From: Macrosoma leucophasiata
Lineage: Eukaryota; Arthropoda; Insecta; Lepidoptera; Hedylidae
Assembly: GCA_036365455.1 (NCBI GenBank)
Contig: JAWQUS010000007.1
Location: forward strand, 23,948,001-24,012,000
Length of the DNA stretch: 64,000 nt
Reading direction: 5' to 3'
Under the pieces are notes generated by a model that saw nothing but the letters and a program-made list of their open reading frames with translations, searched no databases and was not told where the DNA came from. The position numbers and the translations under genes were made by a program. Within the stretch, counting starts at the first letter, position 1; the number at the start of each line of letters is the position of its first letter. Shown one piece after another: positions 21,072-32,060 of this stretch.

Positions 21072-22787
21072 TTTATAATAATATAATATAATCATTTATT
21101 GACAAAAACATTTTTACACATTTTTAATATTGAATCCATAGATTCCCGAACTAGTCTACACTGTATTTCGGGAATTAGTGGCTTCTCCGAGTTATAACTT
21201 CACTTCAAATCATTTTGTCATAAAACATTACATAAGGTAGATATTTCAAGTACTCAAAAATTTTACAAGGAAGGGTGAGTATGTGAGTGAGTGAAAATAT
21301 ATATGTTGCGCGTATAATTTATGTATGTTGGGCGTTTAAAAAAATGAGACAACAACGACGACGACAGACGAGACAGCTAATTTTGATTCAACTCAAGTTC
21401 TTAATTATAGTACATGGGACGTCCTCAATACCTAAGTTACCGAGTCAGATCGTAGTGTACAGTACATCTACAACAAAAAATAAAGTTCTCAATTATAAAA
21501 GCGAAATTACATACCCATAACGTGAATATAACATAAAAAAACGATCAATTACTACTCAATCAGTGTTCTGTATGATACGACCTCACACGCATTAATATTG
21601 ATCACCTCTCGAATCGTGTTCACCGATTTAGTTTTTGCCATATATGGCCGTATTAACTATTAGACGCGTGTTACTTACATCCTGCAATATTTTAAATTAT
21701 ATAGAGTTATAAATATTTGTCGCAGACTAGAGAAAATAATTTAATTTTCAAATTGGAAGTGTACAATGTCTTCGGTTTCAGACTGTACAAACTTCAATAG
21801 TCTACTTTGTCCTGTTTTATGATTAATATTCTTCTACCTATTTTTGTTTTTTTTTTGTGACACTAAACAAATTTGGGATATTTATTAGGAAATTTATCGC
21901 CATCGCCTTTACAAGTTATAAGTTTAAAAATCGACAAGACGCTTATAAATAAGCGTCTGACGAACAATCTTCAAGACAAGTCAGACGCTTTTACGCGTCT
22001 TGGTCGATTTTTTGTTGTAGATTAACACGATCTACTCGATTAACCCTTTCAAACCGCTTTCGGTCATCGTGTGCAATATGACCTGTCCAAGCGTGACAAA
22101 ATACCACACAGATTGCATACTCTTGCTATCTAAGTAAAAATAGGAAATAAAAAAAAATAATTAATTAATTAAATCTTAATCAAATATTATAGTCTCTGTG
22201 GTTACGCAATGGTCAACGAACAGGGCGTTTATCAAATCCCCATCTAGATCAAGGCAATTCACTGTCACCGCGTAGGTAGGTACCTATTGAACAGTCTAGA
22301 ATTTTAGATAGCTGAAATGTGGTGCCTAGCATAAATAATAATTACGTACCAACGCAAAAACTTGCTGTCCACTATGTATGAATTCAATATCTCGAAACCT
22401 ATTTAATATCTACTCATAACATTTTTAGAAATATTTCAGTAGTAATTTTGAATTTGAAAAAAATGTCAATAAAAGGATTTTATCAAGGATTTTACCAGTA
22501 ATTTTCTTAATTGTTAACATTTTGGAAATCAGATCGATAAAATTTCACCATGTATGTTGACCTACTCATATCAAATTAATATAATTACATAATAAGAGAA
22601 TCACATCACGCACTGGCACGTGAAGTACCTTCATAATGAGAATTTAACAAGGAATGGAAAGTTGTACGTTTGACATTACAATTACTTTAATAGGTTTATG
22701 TCATCAAATAAACATCTTTCTGCTATACCTATACGTCAATTATCATTAATTAGGTACATGCTTATAAGTATTTTCTTTAATCTTAAA
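21072..22787. other. Intron stretch with one foldback element
   Basis: No exon is recognised. At 21926-22012 AAAAATCGACAAGACGC pairs with GCGTCTTGGTCGATTTTT around a second hairpin GACGCTTATAAATAAGCGTC, a small foldback MITE. The rest is AT-rich single-copy-like DNA. Confidence 0.5.
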
Positions 22788-23061
22788 GCTACCAAACAAG
22801 CATGCAGTTCAAATTGATTTTAAGTGATGACTATATATAGCCTATAGACATCTACCCAAAAACCAGAGGTCAAAATGCAGACGCGTTGCCACCCCTGTGA
22901 CCTAAGGTCTGTCTCTGTGATAGTTATTACGGGGCCATACATTACCATCTAACCGGAACACCATAGCGCTGAACACTACCATTTAGCGGCAGATAAACTA
23001 GGTAATGCGGTGGGGCCGACGCCCGCGAGCTTCTACGAGTACACTGGAACTCTGCCACCAG
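22788..23061 (-). repeat. Family B, diverged copy
   Basis: A reverse copy with many substitutions (ACCAAACAAGCATGCAGTTC ... AACTCTGCCACCAG); it is older than the near-consensus copies. Confidence 0.75.
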
Positions 23062-23074
23062 TAAAGTAATAGAT

Positions 23075-23390
23075 ATACGTAACTTCACGCCTGTAATCCC
23101 CGAAGGGGTAGGCAGAGGTAAATGCATGCATTTAATCATACATGCAAACACCCACGACTCGCCGGTTACGTTTTGGCCCATGTAACAGGTGGCGAACCTG
23201 TTGCCATCTCCGGGCACATTACCAAACTCCGGGGTACTGGGAAACTTCCAGAAAATGGAAAAATCCTAATAGAAGCAGAGATAAAGGATTTTAGACCGTT
23301 ATCTCTAATATCCCCCGACCCGGGAATCGAACCCAGGACCTCCAGCGCAATAGTAGTGGCCTGCTACCACTACGCTACTGAGGCAGTTGT
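23075..23390 (-). repeat. tRNA-derived SINE (family C), minus copy
   Basis: Full length, from CGTAACTTCACGCCTGTAAT to CTACCACTACGCTACTGAGG, with the B box complement GGGAATCGAACCC. It abuts the family B copy just to its left. Confidence 0.85.
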
Positions 23391-23393
23391 AAT

Positions 23394-23490
23394 AGATTAT
23401 ATATGCACTGTATCTCCGGTGATAGAAGTCTATAGGCTGCAGAGCTGTATGTGAGCTGCATGTTTGTTTGCCATCATAATTACATGACAA
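23394..23490 (+). repeat. Family B 3' fragment
   Basis: TCTATAGGCTGCAGAGCTGT and GAGCTGCATGTTTGTTTGCC match the 3' quarter of family B. Diverged. Confidence 0.5.
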
Positions 23491-23591
23491 ATATCTTTAT
23501 CAATCTCTTCTTGGACACAGTTAACCGCCAATATTTTTTTTTGATAGATAGTCCCATATAATCTGTACACAAGTAGCAATATATTAATATA

Positions 23592-23857
23592 CTAGCTGAC
23601 CCGGCAAACTTCGTATTGCCTAAGAATGAAATAATGTGTCAAAGGTTTGATGGATGCGGACTATTTGTATGGGAAAATGAAATTGTGGTTTTTACTATTT
23701 CCGTTCAATTCCTTCATATTTTCCTACCTTTTAAACCTTCCCTGGACTTCCAAAAATCATTCAAAACCAAAATAAGCCAAATCGGTTCAGCCGTTCTCGA
23801 ATTAAAACTCGAGAACGGCTCAAATCAATGAAATCAAGATTTTTATATATAAAGATG
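23592..23857 (-). mobile_element. Helitron-like element, subfamily H1
   Basis: Read on the minus strand it ends in GAAGTTTGCCGGGTCAGCTAG at 23592. It shares CAAAGGTTTGATGGATGCGG and TTCCCTGGACTTCCAAAAAT with copies at 31872-32060 and 53577-53818. An internal 12-bp hairpin (AGCCGTTCTCGA/TCGAGAACGGCT) lies at 23789-23820. Confidence 0.7.
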
Positions 23858-24095
23858 ATATTTATTTATGTTAAATTAATTTCACTTTCTATGGTGATGG
23901 ATTCTATTTCCATTAACTTAAATAGTTTATTATACAATAAGACCTAAGTGAAATTAAGTTTCTAGAATTCTGAGTAGTTTTCCATTCATTTCAATTTCTT
24001 GATACGTTCGACATTTAGGTTTTCACTGTGAGCTTCTAAAATGAGTGAGAATCACCGTATTATGTATCAATCTCAAACCTATATGTATTTAATGA

Positions 24096-24296
24096 CTAGC
24101 GGCCCGCCTCGGCTTTACCCGGGTGCAATGTTACCTACCCTCTCATTGTATTTTTATCGTTATATGTATAGCCTGTCCCGATAAATAGGCTATATAACAC
24201 TCAAAGAACTTTTCAAATCGGACTAGTAGTTCCTGAGATTAGCGCATTCGAGCAAACAAACAAACGAACTCTTCAGCTTCATAATATTAATAAAGA
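24096..24296 (-). mobile_element. Helitron-like element, subfamily H2
   Basis: On the minus strand it runs from A|TCTTTATTAATATTATGAAG to CGAGGCGGGCCGCTAG|T, which is a Helitron layout. Non-autonomous, 201 bp, very similar to 37240-37453. Confidence 0.75.
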
Positions 24297-24587
24297 TAAC
24301 TTGCTACGCGACTTATATGGAAAATATTCCTAAGATAAAAAAAAACCTGGCGAATCGTGTGTGTTTGCCTTTATTTTCAAGGAAATAAAGACATGGAGTT
24401 GCACATTGAATCAAGGCAACATTTGTACTAAAATCGTGCTTTACAGTAGTAGTACAGTACAAAATCTAATGAATAAAACCAATGTAAACTACACGCCACA
24501 TTTAAAATATAAATAGTAAAATAAAATTATTGGTATAATTCACGCATGTGCAGTTTATCATGTTAGAAGCATTAATTTACGATCACT

Positions 24588-24695
24588 TTATGAAAGTAGA
24601 CGAGGCACGAGAGGTTTGTCAGAACCGGTATATCTGGCGCTCTACACTCTCTGCCTACCCCGTTAGGGACCTGGCGTGAAGATACATGCATACAT
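24588..24695 (+). repeat. LINE 3' end, 5'-truncated
   Basis: GTAGACGAGGCACGAGAGG through CCCCGTTAGGGACCTGGCGTG and a (CATA)n tail matches the last 100 bases of the LINE at 34131-34606. Short 5'-truncated copies are expected from target-primed reverse transcription. Confidence 0.8.
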
Positions 24696-25085
24696 ACTTT
24701 ATGAACTTATTTATTCTTCCGTTCATATTGAAATAACAATTAGAAAGTTTAATCGATTGAACCCGTGATTTGATTTCGATATTATTATTTAGAAGCGATA
24801 AAAAGTGTACGATGGATGAAGGTACGATTGACACAGGTATTGGAAAAAAAACTAAATAAAAAAAGAAAAAAAAGGCTAACGAAGTAAAATTTTTTCATTG
24901 CTCAGGATAGAATAGGGAAGCTCTTTTTTTAAAACAATCTATCAATCTATGTATTTTGTACTCTCAAGAAAATATATGATTTAACCAAGTTCAAGACTAC
25001 ATTATTTTGAAGATCCGCAACAACGATCTCCAATAGTGAAAATGAAGCGTACAGACTCGATTTCGATATTATAATGTTAAGATTA
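24696..25085. other. Unassigned intron spacer
   Basis: No element or exon is recognised. Confidence 0.3.
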
Positions 25086-25179
25086 CTGGCGGTACAGCTC
25101 TAATGACGATCCTCGTGGACGAAGGCACCAACGCATTATCTAATGTAATTGCCGCTAAATGGTAGTGTTCAGCACTATA
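25086..25179 (+). repeat. Family B 5' fragment
   Basis: A diverged start (CTGGCGGTACAGCTC) through GGTAGTGTTCAGCACTAT, where the match stops abruptly. Confidence 0.7.
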
Positions 25180-25489
25180 AATATGATGAGAATGATAAAT
25201 ATTCTTCTGGAATGTCACTCACTTCTAGATCTGTTTCTTTTATTATTTGTCTTCTTCGTCATATCTCTTTTATATTATTATTTCATAATCTAAGGCCATG
25301 GAATTACGTCACATCGGTAACCTTTCACTGGATGCTGCGTACGCGCAGAACACTGCGGTGATTTATAATTTATCAGTGAAAAACTGTGGGAATGGAATTC
25401 GTGAATGACTGTAAATGATCCGATTTTAAGTACCAAAGTAATTACGTTTTTAATTTCCTGAGACACCAAAATCACTGTAAAGCAACTTA

Positions 25490-25711
25490 TACTTGCCGCT
25501 AAATGGTAGTGTTCAGCACTATCGTGTTCAGGTCAGGTGGTAATGTACGGCCCTGTAATTCCGGCACAGAGGCATACCACCTAATGCCTCAGGAGTGGCA
25601 GCACATCTGCATTTTGACCTCTGGTCATTGTGTGGGTGTCTATAGGCTGCAGTCATCATTTAACATCAATGTGAACTGCACGCTTGTTTGCCACTTTTAA
25701 TACATAAAAAA
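25490..25711 (+). repeat. Family B 3' part
   Basis: Begins at ACTTGCCGCTAAATGG and runs to the A-rich end near 25711. Its first 30 bases repeat the last 30 of the fragment at 25086-25179. Confidence 0.8.
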
Positions 25712-26439
25712 AACACTATCTTGGTACCATATTCGTGGTTCACAAGACCTCGCAAAAGTCATAACACGTGTTGACATATCGGTAGCAATATTGTCGGTAG
25801 TTTACGCCTAATCGAGCTGCGATCACCGCAGTTACTAGAGCGTGTAAACTAGATCCATTAGATAAGAGCCATCTTCCATGTTGTGCCACATTCCTAGTGA
25901 CTGGGAAAGTGTTTCAAATATTACACTCCCAGTATAACTTTATAAGTTTAAGTTATCCATTCGTACATAACTTGCTTTGCCTCTGGTTTCACTTGCAATT
26001 ACACTTTCAAGTACGACGAGTCCTTAACATAGTTTAGTAAACAAAGAATGTAAATACCATTTCTTACATAAGATAAGTTGCTATCTTGAAATTTGAAACT
26101 ACGATCAAAATTGCTGATCAAACATTAATTATACAAATTTACCTAGCTTTAGACCAATCTATAATTCAATATTGTATTACGTCAAGGGGAGGAGCTTTAA
26201 AAACCATTATCTTACCCCTAGAACGAGCCCAAAGAGCAATTTTAAAAGTAGCAAATTTTCACTCCCTTTTCCGTCCTAAATTATTATTATGAACATAATA
26301 TTAAAACAGCACACCAAATTAGCTTTCAGACTTGCAACTCGATTACAACCTTGAAACATGCCTTCAATAAACGATTTTTTTCTTTCCTGGATCCATTTTT
26401 GTACAATAAATTAAACAATTATCAATCTTTTTACAAGTT
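25712..26439. other. Unassigned intron stretch
   Basis: No element or exon is recognised. A 68-codon frame at 26086-26292 (NHSLFRPKLLL-like end) faintly resembles retroelement coding sequence but is too short to assign. Confidence 0.3.
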
Positions 26440-26825
26440 AGATTATTTTAATTGTTTTATATTATTTCGCATTAACACATGCTTGTGAAATATATTTTAT
26501 TTTTAAAGAAAAATGGAAAGAAAAATTTGACTTCAGGCGAGGCTCGAACTCGCGACCTACTGGGAATCTAGTCCAGCCGCTCTTCCAATTGAGCTACTGA
26601 AGCCCTGCCCGATTTGTCAAATCTTTCCTTCACATCTATTGCATTTCTTTATGGTAGCAGTAGCGCCATCTATTACCAACTATGCTAGTTACCGGGCAGG
26701 GCTTCAGTAGCTCAATTGGAAGAGCGGCTGGACTAGATTCCCAGTAGGTCGCGAGTTCGAGCCTCGCCTGAAGTCAAATTTTTCTTTCCATTTTTCTTTA
26801 AAAATAAAATAGATTATTTTAATTG
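26440..26825. mobile_element. Head-to-head tRNA-like SINE (family F, copy 1)
   Basis: A 356-bp element between 15-bp duplications AGATTATTTTAATTG at 26440-26454 and 26811-26825. It holds two tRNA-like heads in opposite orientation: minus at about 26527-26604 and plus at about 26697-26779. The shared sequence forms arms of about 117 bp. Each head has GTAGCTCAATTGGAAGAGC (D arm) and GGTCGCGAGTTCGAGCC (T arm) and an acceptor-like stem GGCTTCA/TGAAGTC. The anticodon arm is abnormal (about 20 nt between the D stem and the variable region instead of 18), so it is not a usable tRNA. The closest resemblance is to tRNA-Tyr. Confidence 0.85.
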
Positions 26826-27357
26826 TAAACAAGTTCTATTTAAATATTTGCACGATTGTAAATCTAAGAAAACTATATTTACTATTTGTTCTCCTTTAAG
26901 GTGTATAACTCATAAATTATGTATTTCGATTGTTATTTGTGACTTTATATATACTTATTGTTGTAGCTCTATCCAGCCTGAAACACAGGTTTTACCTAGT
27001 TCAGGCAATGATAATTTGAAACTTTGTTACATTTTAAGTAGATACCAGTATCTACTTATTAGTATTTCGTAATACTTTGTACTTATTTTACAAATAAACA
27101 ATTATTTATTTTATTTTATATATCTAGTTATATAAGCTTTTTTCATTAGTAAGTTGTAACTACTTGTAACATTTATTGATAACGTTACTGTAACGGCTTT
27201 TATACGCGCCGTCAAATAATATAATCAAAACATCATTTGGCAAGACCTTTTTGACAGTTATTTAATTGAATGGCAATAAGTCCAGGCGCGGACTTTGTTT
27301 AAGCGTCTTTGACCACAATGTCACTAGAATCTTCATTTTTCGTAAATTACTTTAAGT
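26826..27357. other. Unassigned intron spacer
   Basis: AT-rich, no element or exon recognised. Confidence 0.3.
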
Positions 27358-27425
27358 AAGGGATGTCTGGCGCTCTACACTCTCTGCCTACCCCGTTAGG
27401 GACCTGGAGTGAAGATACATACTTT
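27358..27425 (+). repeat. LINE 3' terminal fragment
   Basis: GTCTGGCGCTCTACACTCTC through GGGACCTGGAGTGAAGATACAT matches the end of 34131-34606. The flanks ACTTTAAGTAAG (27348-27359) and ACTTTAAGTAAG (27421-27432) are a 12-bp target duplication. Confidence 0.85.
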
Positions 27426-28642
27426 AAGTAAGAAAATTTAACTCTCCTACAGCCTGGCCATATGACATAATTATGAATTTTAAAGTGTTTAAATAACTAA
27501 TTTGTAAAACAAATAGGTAGGTAAGAACATATAAAAATTGCACAGTCTAAAGAGGGTATTCATTATCTACGTACCTACTTTCTACAAGACAAATGACAAA
27601 CAAATTTAAATTTTGTTAAACTAGATAGGTTTTCTACAAGACATTTGATCTTCAAACTCCTTCATCAGACCAGCTTGATACATATCATCATCTCATGTAT
27701 CGTTATGCCATCTCCATAAATAGACTTAAGTTTCTTAGCCTTTAATACATAGCAGCCGACAAGACCGAAAGTGTGTTAAATAACATATATTTTCATTCAA
27801 TAAGTCCTTGTTGCTTGAAAAGATCATAAACCATCAGACAGAGAGACGCTAAATATTACAATACGTAACAAAGCAGCTCTTTACGTTCGTAAACAACAGG
27901 TTTTTGCCCTACAATGTGGATAACAATCCACTTTTACTTTTAACTGCGCTTCCAAAGACATCCAACTTCCAATACCGGTTTACGAGCTCGTTCAATAGCT
28001 CATACAATTCCTTCCTTTTATCCGATACCACGCAAAAAGGTGTGAACTCGGTGAAAGTCAATGCGTTTGTCGTGTTTGAATAAACAGTTATTGTATTTGC
28101 TGTTGTTGTTTCAAAGTCTATGTCATTTTCAACGTTAAGATCGTAGCAATAAGAACTTTATTTTTTAAATGCAATGCTAAAGCCTGCTTTTATACTAATT
28201 GTTCCAGCATCATCTTCACAAAGTTACAGATGCGAGTGAAAATACAAACTTACTCTAGAGTAAACTTTATTTGTATTGAATTTAAGATAACGATATTTTA
28301 GAAGATGTACATACTAACGTTATCAGTTATGAGGATGTGAGTACACACAGTACCCACTTATGCTTAGGTATCACGTATGCGTAACTAATTATAATTATTT
28401 GGTGTATGGTCAAAAATTCTTTAACGCATACAATAATATTGAATGTAATTGTGTAAGCTGGTCTGCAGGCTTTTGTTTTAAATTCACACGGTTTCTTTTT
28501 GCTAACAAGATATGGTAAAGTAAAGTAATCTTAATAAAAAGTGTGAAGGTAGTAATGCAAAGGCAGAAGGTAGGAAATACAAAGTTGAAATAATGACAAT
28601 GATTTGCTTTGTTTTTTATTAGCTAATACTTATATATATTGA
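27426..28642. other. Unassigned intron stretch
   Basis: 1.2 kb without a recognisable element or exon. Confidence 0.3.
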
Positions 28643-28833
28643 CTAGCTGTTGCCCGCGGCTTCGCCCGCGTGGATGTCGTTTTATAAATAACTAAGTAGC
28701 CTATGTTCTTTCTCAAAGTCAGCTCTATCTCTGTACCAAATTTCATTAAAATCGGTTCAGTCGTTTGGACGTGAAAAGGTAACAGACAGACAGACAGACA
28801 GAGTTACTTTCGCATTTATAATATTAGTAGGGA
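28643..28833 (-). mobile_element. Helitron-like element, subfamily H2
   Basis: On the minus strand it starts TCCCTACTAATATTATAAAT, contains a CTGT microsatellite, and ends CGCGGGCGAAGCCGCGGGC then AACAGCTAG|T. The GC-rich stem just before CTAG is the usual Helitron 3' hairpin. Confidence 0.8.
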
Positions 28834-30775
28834 AGTAGGGATTATGAAAAAAATAATGGAAAAGGAATCAATTACAAATTAATGATCATAATAGGTATGA
28901 ATCTCGAATGAAAAAAGATGATTTCTTTCGAGTTAGCTATCTGGATATACATATATTATATTCGTAATTCCTACATTTAAAAAAAGGTTTTTGTGAGATC
29001 TTATGATTCTGATAAAGAAAAATCGAATGCAGCACTCGAAAACCACATTCTACAAACTGAACCATTTTATGAATAATCCAAATATTTAAAAATTTGTGCT
29101 CGAGTAAAAAATCATGATTTGCAGACGATCGACATGGATAATGTAGACAGAAGGCCTTTTGCTATTTCGACACATAAAAGATGTGTTAAAATCATTATTT
29201 CATATTATGGACCGGACCTACCTTCACATTCAATGTGTTACTTGATACTTAAATAAACGGACAAAGTACAAATACATTGGTGTTGCAAAGCAAATAATAA
29301 TTTCACACATACTTACCAACTTACCATACTCTCACCTCATAACGAGTCAACAAACTTTAGTATAAATGTTCACATCTGAGATTCAGTAAAATGCATTCGT
29401 TGTGTCACAAGGCGTACAAATGCAATAGATGATTTCTATTTTATATAATGTTTATAATATGTTTGTAGAAAGCGACGAGCATTATGTGTTTTATGACATC
29501 CAGTTTGTTTTCTTGAATTTATGTCGTTTCATTGTAATTTATTCTAGATTAATGTCACTGTTTTACACTCTCTCTCTCGTGATATAGATGATACAGCTGG
29601 GTGAAACAGCTGCATAGCTTTGGAATAAGTAGAAGAGTTAGCTATAGAATGGTGAATAATAATATTACAATGGTGGTAGATAGATGTAATATAAATTATA
29701 TACATATATAGCACAAAATTTGCTTGTTTTGCTTTATAAGTAAATATTTTTTCTTAGCTTTTTGGAACATCTTTATAGAAATTAAAGAAATCAATGAAAT
29801 TAAAATACTTATAATTCTTAAGATATTTTGCTTTTGTGCCATACGGTCTTTGGTACACAACGCGACTGGTTATGATCGCTTGCAGAAACCAATGGTGACT
29901 AAGACTAAATTCTCTCAGTGAAATGACCCAGATAATTGCATCACTGTTAAACAATAACAGAAGTACCTATTTATTTAGTTGAAACTAGACAGATGAGAGA
30001 AAATAAAATTATAAAAATATGAAAATACTTAAAAGAAGCTTGAAGAAGTTTCGGACGGATCAACTCTACTCAAATATCTTAAAATCATGATAAAATATGA
30101 GTAAAATATTGTAGCCTGCCTTGTGCGATATAAATATTACTATTTCCTGTATAAAAATCCACGTACAGTGGAAAAAATATAAACCGCTAATCTACGAGTA
30201 GCAACAATCTAGTATAGTTAAGGAAAAAGTATGCTATAAATGAAGCTGTATTCATTTAAAAGGGCGAATTGTCTTAAATATATTTTCGTAAATCTTTAAA
30301 CACTGATTATTTTAGGAAATATTTAGAAGCATCGTTTCATTTAATGCTACATTTTAGTTCAAAATAAATTCTACAACTGATGTTGCATTTGCTAGTCATT
30401 GTTTCTTGCTGACCGTACTATGCAGGGAACAATTACACAAACGAATAGTAAATAACATGAACGTTACAAATATCTAGTGACAATATCTAGGAAATGCGGC
30501 AGCGCTCTGTGTTGTCGTGCATACAACATAATCCCGACCACAGACGTTGGCAAATCGATTCATTTAACTTATTGCCAGCTGAAAGTAGCAGACTTTAAAA
30601 TACTTTATGGATGGCCTAGTTCATAGATGAATTTAAGCCCCGTTCTCTATGTTGCAAGCTGAGTATTTAGAAACAATCAATTTTATCGCAGTTATTATCC
30701 ATTTGCGCTCAGTTATCGGGACAGATTTTTTTTCATAGTAGGCAAGTACTTAAATGCGTTTATTTAATAGTCTGG
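28834..30775. other. Unassigned intron stretch
   Basis: About 1.9 kb of AT-rich DNA with no recognisable element. The 65-codon frames at 29724-29954 overlap on opposite strands and are not supported. Confidence 0.35.
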
Positions 30776-31045
30776 TACAGTGCTTAACAATAAATATTGC
30801 ACATCTAGCATATAAATGAGACAATCGGCTTCGTAGAGCGTTATATTTCGGGTCTGTAGAGCGTTATCTCTTTCGCATCGTACCTATTTGACGTTTGTCG
30901 ACCATTTTGATCAAGTTTTGACCAATACCGGACTGTCAGTGGTTATGTAGGCAGTGTGTACCAGAGATAACGCTCTACGAAGTCGAAACGAGCCGATTGT
31001 CTCTTTCGCAGGCTCGATGTGCAATATTAATTGTTGAGTACTGTA
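30776..31045 (-). mobile_element. TA-flanked MITE (family J, copy 1)
   Basis: Inverted ends TACAGTGCTTAACAATAAAT and its near complement; inner GTAGAGCGTTATCTCT also occurs in both orientations. It is related in inverted orientation to 38656-38901. It is non-coding. Confidence 0.8.
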
Positions 31046-31122
31046 CCTACTGTAGAAATGTTAAAAATAAAAAGCAGAAGTTTCAAAGCAGTTACGGCAA
31101 CTTCTGATTAACATTTGGTGTA

Positions 31123-31157
31123 TATAAAGTTGATGCGGTACCCGCATCAACTTTATA
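31123..31157. repeat. Perfect 16-bp hairpin
   Basis: TATAAAGTTGATGCGG (31123-31138) pairs exactly with 31142-31157 around TAC. Confidence 0.8.
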
Positions 31158-31604
31158 ATTGCTGGCAGTAATAATACATTTAGTTAAAATTCATATGTAT
31201 GATGAAAGAGTAAAATTTTAAGCAAATATTGATATAACTAAAATATCTCTAGATTCTTCAATTTCGAATATTGTCAGAGTACAAAACGGACCAGTCTCAT
31301 GATATGTATGGAGAAATAGGACGCGAAAACCGCACTCAAAGCTACCGCCAGTTACACATCATCAGTGAAGAACCCATAACCGTAACGAGTGCGTAACCTC
31401 GGTTATGTAAACTCTTGCGTCGCGGTTCACATGCCGTCAGCCGTCACGCCGTCGACAGTCACTGTGTGTACTTAACGCACCATCTCAAATGTTGAGGAAG
31501 AGACCATACTGGGCCGGATTGTCATGTTACATGAGCGCTTGGAATTGGTTTGTCACTTGTAGGGTGAACGTACACTGTGAATAGAGCAATTTCTTTTTAC
31601 TTTA

Positions 31605-31694
31605 CTAGCTGACCCGGCAAACTTCGTATTGCCTTAGAATGAAATAATGAGTCAAAGGTTTGATAGATACGGATTATTTGCATAAGAAAATGAA
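31605..31694 (-). mobile_element. Helitron-like H1 3' end, interrupted
   Basis: CTAGCTGACCCGGCAAACTT onwards matches 23592-23857, then stops at about 31694 where a locally duplicated segment begins. Confidence 0.65.
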
Positions 31695-31840
31695 AGGTAC
31701 TCGGAGCATACGCACCGTTACACAATGTTTTGCCTACTAAACAGTACTCGTATTAATCTTTATTACTAAACAGAGATGAGATGATTATGACCCAGTATTG
31801 CTGGCACAGACATTACGAAAAAAGTGAGTTAATAATGATA
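31694..31840 (+). repeat. Local direct duplication, unit 1
   Basis: Matches 32527-32677 with a few differences: GGAGCATACGCACCGTTACA, TACTAAACAGTACTCGTATT, CTGGCACAGACATTACGA. Followed by a TA microsatellite at 31837-31860. Confidence 0.85.
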
Positions 31841-31871
31841 TATATATATATATATATATAAAAATATAGAT

Positions 31872-32060
31872 ATAGAATAGATGTCGCGGCAAACTTCGTA
31901 TTGCCTCACAATAAAATAATGTGTCAAAGGTATATACGGACTATTTGTGTTGGAAAATAAAATTGTGGTTTTTACTATTTCCCTTCAATTTCTTCATATT
32001 TTCTTAGCTTTTAAACCTTCCCTAGACTTCCAAAAATCATTCAACCCCAAAATTAGCCAA
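31872..32060 (-). mobile_element. Helitron-like H1 fragment
   Basis: GGCAAACTTCGTATTGCC through CCCTAGACTTCCAAAAATC matches 23592-23857. The CTAG end is missing. Confidence 0.6.

Noticed and set aside
23122..23454. 110-codon plus frame, and similar frames at 48365 and 49200
   Set aside because: These are translations of the SINE family C body, hence the shared HVTGGEPVAISGHITKLRGT-like text.
26527..26779. tRNA genes at 26527-26604, 26697-26779, 36596-36676 and 44345-44422
   Set aside because: The D and T arms look right but the anticodon arm is two bases too long and does not pair properly, and every copy lies inside a repeated element with target duplications. They are SINE heads.
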